DNA of 64,000 nt, taken from positions 1-64,000 of the forward strand of contig DASSSA010000133.1 in NCBI GenBank assembly GCA_035701505.1, written 5' to 3'. The translations under genes were made by a program, and so were the position numbers. Under the pieces are notes generated by a model, which ran no database searches, was not told the DNA's origin, and saw only the letters and a program-made list of their open reading frames with translations. The DNA is from AC-69 sp035701505. Its GTDB lineage: Bacteria > Actinomycetota > UBA4738 > HRBIN12. Shown piece by piece: positions 41,558-50,178 of this stretch. Within the stretch, counting starts at the first letter, position 1. Every line of letters begins with the position of its first letter.

Positions 41558-42496
41558 CTACTGCTCTTCTCCACGCGACAACCGTTCGATCAGGATATCG
41601 GCGGCCCGGTAGGGATCTGTCGTTCGCGCCGCAACCTCGTCGGCGAGCTGTGGATCCCTCGCCAGCGCGTCGCGTACCGCTCCGCGGAGACGTTCGCCGG
41701 CCAGCCCCTCCACCTCCCGAAACAACCGGCCCCGGCGCTTCTGCTCGAGCTGGCCCGTCTCCTCCAGGTGCGCGCGATGGCGGGCCATCGCCTCCCACAG
41801 CTCGTCGATGCCCTCCGAGCGCTGCGCGGAGGCCCGCACCACCGGCGGTGTCCACTGGGCCGGCGAGCCCATCCGGATCATCTGCTCCAGGTCGCGGGCC
41901 GCGGCGTCGGCCCCCTCCCGGTCGGACTTGTTCACCACGAAGACGTCGGCGATCTCCAGGATCCCCGCCTTGGCCACCTGCACGGCGTCGCCCCATCCCG
42001 GCGATACCACCACCAACGTGGTGTCGGTAGCGGCGGCCACGTCGACCTCGGCCTGTCCCACGCCCACGGTCTCCACCATGACCAGGTCCTTCCCCGACGC
42101 GTCGAGGATCCGAACCGCTTCGGGAGCGGCGAGCGCCATCCCCCCGAGATGGCCTCGCGTGGCCATCGACCGGATGAACACACCGGGATCCGTCGCATGC
42201 TCCTGCATGCGCAGCCGGTCCCCGAGCAGGGCCCCACCGGTGAACGGCGACGTCGGATCGATGGCCAGGATGGCGACGGACAGCTGGCGGCTCCGCGCAT
42301 GCCGGACGAGCTCTCCGGCGAGCGTGGACTTGCCCACTCCCGGCGAGCCGGTGAGGCCGATCGTGGAGGCCCGGCCGGTGTGCCCGAACAGGCCCGAGGA
42401 GAGCTCGGCCAGGCCCTCGGCCCCGTCTTCGACCATCGAGATGCCCCGGGCCACGGCGCGGCGGTCTCCGGCAAGGACGGCCTCGACCAGGTCCAC
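41558..42496 (-). CDS. meaB: MeaB/ArgK-type GTPase chaperone of B12-dependent mutase
   Basis: A 312-residue G3E GTPase that guards and reloads the cofactor of acyl-CoA mutases. The P loop is LTGSPGVGKSTLAGEL, then AIDPTSPFTGGALLGDRLRM, ETVGVGQAEVDVAAATD with the switch region, and the guanine motif VVNKSDREGAD. It lies 10 bases upstream of the mutase large subunit. The start is GTG at 42496 (VDLVEAVLAGD), where family members normally begin; its ribosome site is weak. Confidence 0.9.
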   Translation of the reverse strand: MDLVEAVLAGDRRAVARGISMVEDGAEGLAELSSGLFGHTGRASTIGLTGSPGVGKSTLAGELVRHARSRQLSVAILAIDPTSPFTGGALLGDRLRMQEHATDPGVFIRSMATRGHLGGMALAAPEAVRILDASGKDLVMVETVGVGQAEVDVAAATDTTLVVVSPGWGDAVQVAKAGILEIADVFVVNKSDREGADAAARDLEQMIRMGSPAQWTPPVVRASAQRSEGIDELWEAMARHRAHLEETGQLEQKRRGRLFREVEGLAGERLRGAVRDALARDPQLADEVAARTTDPYRAADILIERLSRGEEQ

Positions 42497-42530
42497 GGGG
42501 CAAGGGTACCCGTCGCTCCGGCTCAGACCG

Positions 42531-42944
42531 TCACGCAACCGACAGGAGCCGCGCGAACCGGGCCACCGTGAGCGGGTGGGCGACGAGCCCGGAGATCCGG
42601 ATCTCCCGCCGAAGGATCTTGGCGAGGACGCGGCGGCCATCGCGTGAAAGCGGGTCCGGCAGACCCAACCGGAGCGGCGCGGACGACAGGAGAAGCAGGG
42701 CGTCGGAGTCTGCCCACACCCGCACGGGAAGCCGGCCGGGCCGGGACGATCCGTTCGAGACCGAGACCTGCCCCGGCGACAGCGCGATCCGCACAGAGAC
42801 CCCGGCGTCGACCGCGACCAACTCGACGACGGCCGGACCGAGCAGCGAACGCCGGTCCGGGTGCTGCCGAAGGTTCGCCTCGATCAGGCCTCCGACCATG
42901 GTCGCCAACCCGTTCGGTTCCTGGTCGGCGTACACCACGGTCAT
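42531..42944 (-). CDS. SCP2 (sterol carrier protein 2)-like domain protein
   Basis: A 137-residue protein resembling SCP2 domains: VVELVAVDAGVSVRIALSPGQVSVSNG, a strand-rich core, PVRVWADSDALLLL, and ISGLVAHPLTVARFARLLSV at the C-terminus. It probably binds a hydrophobic ligand such as an acyl-CoA or lipid. Start ATG at 42944 overlaps the alcohol dehydrogenase stop (ATGA), so translation is coupled. A second SCP2-like protein flanks the dehydrogenase on the other side. Confidence 0.65.
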   Translation of the reverse strand: MTVVYADQEPNGLATMVGGLIEANLRQHPDRRSLLGPAVVELVAVDAGVSVRIALSPGQVSVSNGSSRPGRLPVRVWADSDALLLLSSAPLRLGLPDPLSRDGRRVLAKILRREIRISGLVAHPLTVARFARLLSVA

Positions 42945-43981
42945 GGCACGAGCAGGACCTTGGACGCTGCGCGGGAGTCGAACAGCTCGTACCCGACCGG
43001 CGCGTCGTCCAGCGACAGACGGTGGGAGATGATCGGCAGGGGATCGATGCGTCCGGCCCGGACCTCGGCCAGCGCCCGGTCCCACCACGCGTGTATGGGA
43101 CAGATGCCGCCGAACCGGATCTGCAGTGCACGGGCCCACCACACTCCGGCGGGGACGTCCACCGTCTCGCTCGTGAACATCCCCAGGACCGTGACGATGC
43201 CGCCTCGCCTGACCGCGTCGACGGCGGTGAACAGGGCGCTCGGCTCGCCGACCGCCTCGATCACGACGTCCGCGCCGCGCCCCTCCGTTCGCTCGGCCAC
43301 GGCCATCTGGGGGTGCCGTTCGGAAACGTCGACCGCCACCGCACCGACCTTCTCCGCCAGGGCCAGCCGATCGAGCTGCATGTCGAGGGCGAGCACCTGG
43401 CCAGCGCCGTGCACCAACGCCGCCTGCACGCTGAAGAATCCCACCGGCCCGGCTCCCACGACCGCGATCGTGTCGCCCTCCGTGATCCCCGAGATGGCCG
43501 CACCGTAGAACCCGGTGGTCAGGACGTCGCCCAGGAAGAGCGCCCGCTCGTCGTCGACGTCGTCCGGCACCGCGAGGAGGTTCGTGTCGGCGCACGGCAC
43601 GCGGATCCGCTCCGCCTGCGCCCCCCCGAGGCCCCCGCCGAAGATCCCGGCTCCCAGGTTGCGGAAGTCCTCGCACAATTGGGTCTGCCCCCGCCGGCAG
43701 AACCAGCACCGGCCACAGGCGATGTCGAACGCCACCACCACGCGGTCCCCCGGGGCGAACCGTTCCACCTGCGGCCCCACGGCCTCCACCACCCCCATGG
43801 CCTCGTGACCGATGGGCTCGCCCGGCTCGAGCGGGGCCTTGCCGTGCAGGAAATGCAGATCCGACCGGCAGATCGCCGCGACGGAGACCCCGACGAGCGC
43901 GTCGTCCGGCTCCTCGATCCGGGGATCGGGCACGACCCGAACCGAGACCCTGCCGATCTGCTCGAAGACGACCGCCCGCAC
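42941..43981 (-). CDS. Zinc-dependent medium-chain alcohol dehydrogenase
   Basis: A 346-residue MDR-family enzyme. The catalytic zinc ligands are Cys in AAICRSDLHF and His-Glu in GHEAMGVVEAVG. The structural zinc loop is CGRCWFCRRGQTQLC, with four cysteines. The NAD-binding motif is VVGAGPVGFFSVQAAL near residue 170. It probably oxidises an alcohol or polyol; the substrate is unclear. GTG start at 43981, 13 bases past the SCP2-like gene stop. Confidence 0.9.
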   Translation of the reverse strand: MRAVVFEQIGRVSVRVVPDPRIEEPDDALVGVSVAAICRSDLHFLHGKAPLEPGEPIGHEAMGVVEAVGPQVERFAPGDRVVVAFDIACGRCWFCRRGQTQLCEDFRNLGAGIFGGGLGGAQAERIRVPCADTNLLAVPDDVDDERALFLGDVLTTGFYGAAISGITEGDTIAVVGAGPVGFFSVQAALVHGAGQVLALDMQLDRLALAEKVGAVAVDVSERHPQMAVAERTEGRGADVVIEAVGEPSALFTAVDAVRRGGIVTVLGMFTSETVDVPAGVWWARALQIRFGGICPIHAWWDRALAEVRAGRIDPLPIISHRLSLDDAPVGYELFDSRAASKVLLVP

Positions 43982-43994
43982 GCTGGTCCCGACG

Positions 43995-44435
43995 CTAGGG
44001 CGCGCCGCTTCCCGCGGGCAGCTCGTCGAGGAACTCGGTGGGCACGCTGGTCGTGAGATGGACGAGCTCGTTCGCCGCGCGGACGTACCGGATCATCGTC
44101 GGCAGGTCTCCCTGGAGCTTGAGCTTGCCCTGCATCATGCCCTTCACCGGGTCGAGGTCCCCGGCCAGGACCTCCTTCCACCTGGTGTACGGGGCCCGCA
44201 CGATGTACCGGGCCTTCGCGCCCTCCTCGGGGGCCACGATGCGGCCGGCCCGGCACTCGCCGTGCCACAGGTCGAGCCAGGCCCACGTGTCGGTGGGCAC
44301 GTTCTTGTCGGGCTCGGCCTCGAACACGAAGGCCACATCCCCCTCCCAGTCCGCGGCGGCACCCCGGTACTCGTCCGAGGCGTTGATGCGCACCACGTAG
44401 AGCTCGATCCACTCGTCGCTCGGAAAGACGGCCAC
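43995..44435 (-). CDS. SCP2 sterol-binding domain protein
   Basis: A 146-residue protein of the SCP2 group. The region WLDLWHGECRAGRIV...KARYIVRAPYTRWKEVLAGDLDPVKGMMQGKLKLQGDLP is characteristic, binding lipid or acyl-CoA in a hydrophobic tunnel. GTG start with GGAGGGGATGCC upstream. It is the first gene of a run with the dehydrogenase and the other SCP2-like gene. Confidence 0.75.
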   Translation of the reverse strand: MAVFPSDEWIELYVVRINASDEYRGAAADWEGDVAFVFEAEPDKNVPTDTWAWLDLWHGECRAGRIVAPEEGAKARYIVRAPYTRWKEVLAGDLDPVKGMMQGKLKLQGDLPTMIRYVRAANELVHLTTSVPTEFLDELPAGSGAP

Positions 44436-44477
44436 GGCATCCCCTCCATCGGCGATTCCATCACATCCGAACAGCGC

Positions 44478-45251
44478 TCACCGCAGGGCCAGGATGAGCG
44501 TCAGCCCGATCACGTTGAACGTCGCATGCGCCACCATGCTGGCCACGATGTTCCCTCGCCGCTGGTAGAACCAGGCCAGCGCGACCCCAGTGAACACCAT
44601 GACGCCCATCAGGAGCACGCTGCCGTACACGGGCCCCGGCACGTAATGGATGAGCCCGAACGCCAACCCGGAGCCCCCGGCGCCGACGGCGAAACCGTAC
44701 CGGTCGGCCAGGGAGCGGAACAGGATGCCCCGGAAGAACAGCTCCTCGTGGATCGGGGCGATCACCAGGGAGTAGGCGATCGAGACGGCCACCCCCGCTG
44801 CCGACAGGTGGGCGGGCAGCTGGCGCGGGGACCGGATGGTCCGGCCCGTGACCAGCTGGAGCAGCAGGTTCAGGGCGATCGCCACGCCGAACACGACCAC
44901 CGGGTACAGCAGCGCGCCGAAGCCGGTGCCGGCCCGGACCTCGGGCCAGATCCGGCGGGGCAGCCCGATCGAGTCCCTCCATCGGGGATGGAACCTCTGG
45001 AGCCACAACACCAGGAGTGCCACGTTGAGGAGGGCGATGATCGCCGACGCCGACAGGTTCGCCAGACCCCGTGACCGGATCACCTGGAAGATCGGCAGCG
45101 CGGCGAACGCGCTCACGACCATGATGAGCAGGTACACCAGGATGGCCTCCCACCACCGCCAGTTGGCGAGAGGGCGCTCGGGCGTCGGCATCTCCGGGAT
45201 GGAGGCACCCTGCGCCGGCAGGTCCGGGCGCGGCGGGACGCGGTCGCTCAT
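44478..45251 (-). CDS. CPBP-family intramembrane protease
   Basis: A 257-residue membrane protein with about eight hydrophobic segments. It has the CPBP/Abi signature: EELFFRGILFRSLADRYG with the catalytic glutamates, then LAFGLIHYVPG, then SMVAHATFNVIGL. The family includes CAAX-type processing proteases and bacteriocin-immunity proteins; the target is unknown. Start ATG at 45251 overlaps the upstream stop by four bases (ATGA), so it is coupled to the phosphatase-like membrane protein. Confidence 0.85.
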   Translation of the reverse strand: MSDRVPPRPDLPAQGASIPEMPTPERPLANWRWWEAILVYLLIMVVSAFAALPIFQVIRSRGLANLSASAIIALLNVALLVLWLQRFHPRWRDSIGLPRRIWPEVRAGTGFGALLYPVVVFGVAIALNLLLQLVTGRTIRSPRQLPAHLSAAGVAVSIAYSLVIAPIHEELFFRGILFRSLADRYGFAVGAGGSGLAFGLIHYVPGPVYGSVLLMGVMVFTGVALAWFYQRRGNIVASMVAHATFNVIGLTLILALR

Positions 45252-46972
45252 GGTGTCCCCATCTTCTCGGGTTCCTCGATGAGGGACACGTAGACCAGTC
45301 CCCCGAGTCCAGATCCGAAGGCCAGCCCGACGGCCGCCGGCCCGGTGTCGTTGGCCACGTAGGCCACGATCCCGGCCAGGAGGGTGACGAGCAGCGCGTC
45401 GTGCCAGGCCGGGTGGCGATGGAACACCTGCCGCACGGGCGGGGGCGGGCGAAGCACCGCGACGAGGGTCGCCGGCAGCCCGATCACCGGCACGAGCGCG
45501 AACGGGTTCTGCTCGATGAGGTGCCATCCTGTGGAGAGCCGGTGGGTGAAGGTCCGCCACACATCCCCGAGGTTCCAGCCCGTCGCCTCCTCGAACCGGG
45601 TGACGTGCGTCGGGGTCGACGTCAGGAACCGGTGGGCGAACAGGATCACCGCGGTCCCCACGACCACAATGGCGGCGGTGACGCCGGCCTCCCGCCAACC
45701 CAACCGGCCGCGCGTGCGCAGAGAGAGCCACAGGCCGGCGGCGGCGAAGAGCGAGACGGCGGCGCCGATGTTGGCTCCGGCGAACGGGAGCCCGGCGAAC
45801 AGGGCCACGGCGACGACGAGTGCGAACCCCCATCCCGGTGGCAGCCGGAAGGCCACGTACAGCGACGCGCCGATCAGCAGGCCCACGAACACGTTCGGAA
45901 GGCCGAAGAACCGGCCCCCGTCGAGCTCTGAGCCGCCCAGGAACGGCGTGAGGGCGGCCGTCCACGCCGCGGCCGCTTCCGCGACGAAGAACAGGAGGAC
46001 CCCGACCCCAATGGCGGCCGGCGGCAGCAGCGCGTCGCGCCGAGCCAGCGGCGCGAACGCCAGGGTGCCGACGGCCGTCGCGCCGATCACGAACGGGACG
46101 ACGGTGGCGTACGACAGCGTCGGCAGATGTCCCGCCGCGAGCAGGGCAACCCCCATGGCCGGGACAGACATGCCCACCCACGCGCCGGCGCGTGCCAGGG
46201 TCCGCGGCACGCGCCGGCGCATCGCGATCAACGCGATCCCGAACAGGCCGCCCACGACCGCGTACAGGGCTGCCGCCGTCTGGACGGGGACGGTCATCCG
46301 CCGCATGGCCAGGTACCGCTCGTGCAGCTCGAACGGCGGCGGATCGTCCACCACCCGAAGCGGGAGGCCATCGAGGTCGTTGGGCACCGCCCGTCCGAGG
46401 AACTCGAAGATCGTCGGCCGGACGTCGAGATCGGTCACGACTCCGGTTCGCCGCGTGGTGTCCGACGCCAGCGTCCGCGGCTCGCCGTCCAGCTCGAACA
46501 GGACGGCTGGCACACCGCTCCCCATGACCAGCGGATGGACGAGGTCCCTGGCGGCTACCATCGCGGGGGACGAAGTGGTCGAGGCCACGATCACGAGCAC
46601 CCGATCGGCTGCGGACCCCAGCACCTCGCGCCGGATGTGCGTCCCGACCCCGGACAGACCCCCGGAGTCCAGCGGGTCGAGCCACCGCCACGCCACCGGG
46701 CACGAGCGAGATAGGTCGGCTTCGTGCGTGGGCAGCCCACCCTGCAGGCTCATGATCGCAGCCCCGCCCGCGCCGGCCAGAGCTCGAATCTGGGAGACGC
46801 CGAGCAGGTCCTCGAAGGAGGTCGCCGGGACGAGGAAGACGAACGCCTGCGGCTCGCAAGGGGTGATGACCTCCGCCTCCGCCCGACGGGCGAAAGGCGG
46901 AAGCAGGAGGAGCATCAGGAGGAGAAGGGCCGCGCCCGCCCCGATATGCAGCCGGGCGAGGACGCGGGTCAC
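45248..46972 (-). CDS. Secreted/membrane protein with alkaline-phosphatase-like ectodomain and multiple TM helices
   Basis: A 574-residue protein. Residues 1-35 form a signal or anchor sequence (LLLLMLLLLPPFARRAEA). Residues about 35-220 fold plausibly as a phosphatase-superfamily ectodomain, with VIVASTTSS, RRTGVVTDLDVRPTIFEFLG and VPNDLDGLPLRV. The rest contains about ten membrane helices. The metal ligands of true alkaline phosphatases are not evident, so activity is unlikely or unusual. The start is GTG at 46972, overlapping the murA stop (GTGA); the stop overlaps the CPBP gene start. An envelope role is suggested by context only. Confidence 0.65.
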   Translation of the reverse strand: MTRVLARLHIGAGAALLLLMLLLLPPFARRAEAEVITPCEPQAFVFLVPATSFEDLLGVSQIRALAGAGGAAIMSLQGGLPTHEADLSRSCPVAWRWLDPLDSGGLSGVGTHIRREVLGSAADRVLVIVASTTSSPAMVAARDLVHPLVMGSGVPAVLFELDGEPRTLASDTTRRTGVVTDLDVRPTIFEFLGRAVPNDLDGLPLRVVDDPPPFELHERYLAMRRMTVPVQTAAALYAVVGGLFGIALIAMRRRVPRTLARAGAWVGMSVPAMGVALLAAGHLPTLSYATVVPFVIGATAVGTLAFAPLARRDALLPPAAIGVGVLLFFVAEAAAAWTAALTPFLGGSELDGGRFFGLPNVFVGLLIGASLYVAFRLPPGWGFALVVAVALFAGLPFAGANIGAAVSLFAAAGLWLSLRTRGRLGWREAGVTAAIVVVGTAVILFAHRFLTSTPTHVTRFEEATGWNLGDVWRTFTHRLSTGWHLIEQNPFALVPVIGLPATLVAVLRPPPPVRQVFHRHPAWHDALLVTLLAGIVAYVANDTGPAAVGLAFGSGLGGLVYVSLIEEPEKMGTP

Positions 46973-48270
46973 CAGGGCGCCGGAGTGAGCTGTCGCTCCC
47001 GTCGAACCTCGGCGCCCAGGCCGAGGAGCTTGGCCTCGAAGTCCTGGTACCCCCGATCCACGTGGTACATGTCCTCGACGGCGGTGATGCCGTCGGCGCA
47101 CAGGGCCGCGATCACCATGGCCGCTCCCGCCCGGATGTCGAGGGCCCGGACCGGGGCGGCCGACAGGTGATCCACGCCCCGGATCACCGCGTGATGGCCC
47201 TCGGTCCTGATGTCCGCCCCCATCCGGTTCAGCTCGTCCACGAACATGAACCGGCTCTCGAAGACGTTCTCCGTCACGATGCTCGTCCCCTCCGCCACGG
47301 AGAGCAGGGCCATCATCTGGGGCTGGAGGTCGGTGGGGAACCCCGGATACGGAAGCGTCACGAAATCCACAGCTCGGGCGCCGTCCCCCAAGCCGATGGC
47401 CACGCCGGCCTCGGTCACCAGCACCTCGGCGCCGAGCTCGGTCAGTTTGGCCAGGACCAGGTCCATGTGATCGCCTCGTGCCCGCTCCAGGAGGACCTGT
47501 CCCCCGGTAGCGCACACCGCGATGGCGAAGGTCCCGGCCTCGATCCGATCGGGGATCACGCTGTGGCGGACGGGGTGGAAGTCGTCCGTCCCCAGGATCT
47601 CGATCGTGGGGGTGCCGACGCCCTCGATGCGCCCCCCCATCTCCTGGAGGAACTCGGCCAGGTCCGAGAGCTCGGGCTCGCGGGCCGCGTTCTCGATGAC
47701 GGTCGTCCCTCGGGCAGCCACGGCCGCCATCATCACGTTCTCCGTAGCGCCCACGCTGGGGAAGTCGAGCGAGATGGTCGTGCCGGACAGGCCTCCGGGA
47801 GCGACCCCCTCAAGGAACCCATGCTCGGAGGAGAAGCGAGCTCCCATCTTCTCCAGGCCGCGGACGTGCAGGTCGATCTTCCGCGATCCGATGTTGCAGC
47901 CGCCCGGCATGGCCACGCGGGCGCGGCCGTACCGCGCGAGCAGCGGCCCCAAGACGAGGATCGACGCCCGCATCCGGCTGACCAGCTCATAGGGGGCCTC
48001 CACGGAGAGCACCTCGCTCGCGTCGATCGCCAGGTCGTCCTCCCAGGCCACCTCGGCCCCGAGCTGCTCGAGGACCTCCACCATGGTCAGGCAGTCCTGG
48101 ATGCGGGGGACGTTCGAGAGCACGGTCCGCCCCGGCGCCAGCAGGGCGGCGGCCATCAGCTTCAGGGCGGAGTTCTTCGCCCCGGCGATGGGGATCGAGC
48201 CCGAGAGACGAGCTCCCCCCGTGACCAGGAAGCGGTCCACGGCGTCGATTGTAGGTGTGCTCAAGCCCAC
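46969..48270 (-). CDS. murA: UDP-N-acetylglucosamine 1-carboxyvinyltransferase
   Basis: A 433-residue first committed enzyme of peptidoglycan synthesis, transferring enolpyruvate from PEP. The uridine-site lysine lies in PIAGAKNSALKLM. The fosfomycin-target cysteine is retained in MPGGCNIGSRKIDLH, so it should be fosfomycin-sensitive. ALRAGAAM-type C-terminal sequence appears as ALDIRAGAAMVIA. GTG start with GGAGAAAC upstream. It lies 51 bases from atpC, as is usual in actinobacteria. Confidence 0.97.
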   Translation of the reverse strand: MGLSTPTIDAVDRFLVTGGARLSGSIPIAGAKNSALKLMAAALLAPGRTVLSNVPRIQDCLTMVEVLEQLGAEVAWEDDLAIDASEVLSVEAPYELVSRMRASILVLGPLLARYGRARVAMPGGCNIGSRKIDLHVRGLEKMGARFSSEHGFLEGVAPGGLSGTTISLDFPSVGATENVMMAAVAARGTTVIENAAREPELSDLAEFLQEMGGRIEGVGTPTIEILGTDDFHPVRHSVIPDRIEAGTFAIAVCATGGQVLLERARGDHMDLVLAKLTELGAEVLVTEAGVAIGLGDGARAVDFVTLPYPGFPTDLQPQMMALLSVAEGTSIVTENVFESRFMFVDELNRMGADIRTEGHHAVIRGVDHLSAAPVRALDIRAGAAMVIAALCADGITAVEDMYHVDRGYQDFEAKLLGLGAEVRRERQLTPAPW

Positions 48271-48321
48271 GTTTCTCCGGATCGACGGTCTACCCGAGCC
48301 AGGCGTTCCCGAAACCGAGGC

Positions 48322-48714
48322 TCAGCGGGCCAGCTCCACCCGGGCCATGGCCTTGGCCAGCTCGGCCCGCAGGCCGACGTCGTCCCGCCGGCCCAGCTCT
48401 CCCTGGAGTTCCTGCACCCGGCCCTCCGCGGCCCGAAGGTCGATCTGCCCGGCCATCTCAGCGGAGGAGGCCAGCACGTCCACCCGGGTGACGCCCTCGG
48501 TCGTGGTCACGTGCAGGAAGCCGCCGTCCACGACGGCGGCTTCCTCCGTCCCGTCGATCCGGATACGGAGCCGCCCCACGGCCAGCCGGATGAGGAGCGG
48601 GGCATGCTGAGGTAGGATGCCCACCTCGCCCTCCACCCCCCTGGCGATGACCATGGCGGCCTCGCCCGACCAGATCTCGCGCTCTGGGGAGACGACGTGC
48701 ACGTCGAGCGGCAT
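48322..48714 (-). CDS. atpC: F-type ATP synthase epsilon subunit
   Basis: A 130-residue subunit of the F1 central stalk that couples rotation and limits ATP hydrolysis. VVSPEREIWSGEAAMVIARGVEGEVGILPQHAPLL is the N-terminal beta sandwich. The C-terminal helical hairpin (AAEGRVQELQGELGRRD...) is present. ATG start at 48714, directly after the atpD stop. Last gene of the operon. Confidence 0.97.
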   Translation of the reverse strand: MPLDVHVVSPEREIWSGEAAMVIARGVEGEVGILPQHAPLLIRLAVGRLRIRIDGTEEAAVVDGGFLHVTTTEGVTRVDVLASSAEMAGQIDLRAAEGRVQELQGELGRRDDVGLRAELAKAMARVELAR

Positions 48715-48716
48715 GC

Positions 48717-50150
48717 CTAGGCCCCCGTTCCCGCCAGCTGCTTCGCCTGGGCCTCCGCCTCCTCGATGCTGCCGACCATGTAGAAGGCCTGCTCGGGCAA
48801 GTGGTCGTACTCCCCCTCCACGAGCGCCCGGAACGACGCGATCGTCTCCTCGACCGGGACGTACTTGCCCTTGATCCCGGTGAACTGCTCGGCCACGAAG
48901 AACGGCTGAGACAGGAACCGCTCGATCTTGCGCGCCCTGGCCACCGCGACCTTGTCCTCCTCCGACAGCTCGTCGACGCCGAGGATGGCGATGATGTCCT
49001 GGAGGTTCCGGTAGCGCTGGAGGATCTCCTGGACCCGCCGGGCCACCGCGTAGTGCTCCTCGCCAACGTACCGCGCGTCCAGGATCCGCGACGTCGAGTC
49101 GAGCGGGTCGACGGCCGGGTAGATCCCCTTCTCCACGATGGCCCGCGACAGCACCGTGGTCGCGTCGAGGTGAGCGAACGTCGTGTGCGGCGCCGGGTCG
49201 GTGATGTCGTCGGCCGGCACGTAGATGGCCTGGAGCGAGGTGATCGACCGGCCGCGGGTCGAGGTGATCCGCTCCTGGAGCTCCCCCATCTCGTCGGCCA
49301 GCGTCGGTTGGTACCCCACCGCCGAGGGCATCCGTCCGAGGAGCGTCGAGACCTCCGAGCCCGCCTGCGTGAAGCGAAAGATGTTGTCGATGAACAGCAG
49401 CACGTCCAGGTGCTGCACGTCGCGGAAGTACTCGGCCATGGTGAGCGCTGCGAGGCCCACCCGGAGGCGGACACCCGGCGGCTCGTCCATCTGTCCGAAG
49501 ACGAGCGCCGTCTTGTTGATGACGCCCGTCTCCTTCATCTCGATGAACAGGTCGTTCCCCTCGCGCGTGCGCTCGCCCACGCCGGCGAAGACCGAGACAC
49601 CGCCGTGCTGCTCCGCCACCCGGTAGATCATCTCCTGGATGATGACGGTCTTGCCCACGCCGGCGCCGCCGAACATGCCGATCTTCCCGCCCTGGACATA
49701 GGGCTCGAGGAGATCGATCACCTTGATGCCCGTCTCGAACATCTGGGTCCTGGCCTCGAGCTCCTCGAAGGGGGGTGGCTCGCGGTGGATGGGCCAGCGC
49801 TCGTCGTACGTGATCGTGTCCGTCGCGACGTCCAGCGGCTCACCGAGCACGTTGTAGACGTGCCCCAGGGTGCCCTGCCCCACCGGAACGGTGATGGGCT
49901 GACCCGTGTTCTCCACCGGGGTCCCCCGGACCAGCCCGTCGGTGGGCCTCAGCGCGATCGTCCGTACCACGCCCTCGCCGATGTGCTGTGCCACCTCGCA
50001 GGTGATGACGTCGGGCTTGCCCTCGAGCGTGCGCTCCACGCGGACGGCAGTGTTCACTTCCGGGAGGTCGTCCACGGCAAACTCCACATCCACGACCGGG
50101 CCGATCACCCGAACCACCCGGCCCCTGCCCTTCCCGTCTTCCTCCGCCAT
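48717..50150 (-). CDS. atpD: F-type ATP synthase beta subunit
   Basis: A 477-residue catalytic F1 subunit. The P loop is GGAGVGKTVII near residue 160, with GERTREGNDL containing the catalytic glutamate. LFIDNIFRFTQAGSEVSTLLGRMPSAVGYQPTL and the C-terminal DELSEEDK motif are intact. The start is ATG at 50150 (MAEEDGKGRGRVV), with AAGGGA upstream; the longer frame to 50273 overlaps atpG. The gap to atpG is 28 bases. Confidence 0.98.
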   Translation of the reverse strand: MAEEDGKGRGRVVRVIGPVVDVEFAVDDLPEVNTAVRVERTLEGKPDVITCEVAQHIGEGVVRTIALRPTDGLVRGTPVENTGQPITVPVGQGTLGHVYNVLGEPLDVATDTITYDERWPIHREPPPFEELEARTQMFETGIKVIDLLEPYVQGGKIGMFGGAGVGKTVIIQEMIYRVAEQHGGVSVFAGVGERTREGNDLFIEMKETGVINKTALVFGQMDEPPGVRLRVGLAALTMAEYFRDVQHLDVLLFIDNIFRFTQAGSEVSTLLGRMPSAVGYQPTLADEMGELQERITSTRGRSITSLQAIYVPADDITDPAPHTTFAHLDATTVLSRAIVEKGIYPAVDPLDSTSRILDARYVGEEHYAVARRVQEILQRYRNLQDIIAILGVDELSEEDKVAVARARKIERFLSQPFFVAEQFTGIKGKYVPVEETIASFRALVEGEYDHLPEQAFYMVGSIEEAEAQAKQLAGTGA

Positions 50151-50178
50151 CTCCTCGATCCCTTCGCGGTCGTCGCGG

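Noticed and set aside
45252..46859. Long minus-strand frame upstream of the CPBP protease (part of a 793-codon frame)
   Set aside because: It overlaps the phosphatase-like membrane protein in another frame and reads as Arg/Pro/Gly-rich nonsense until the protease start.
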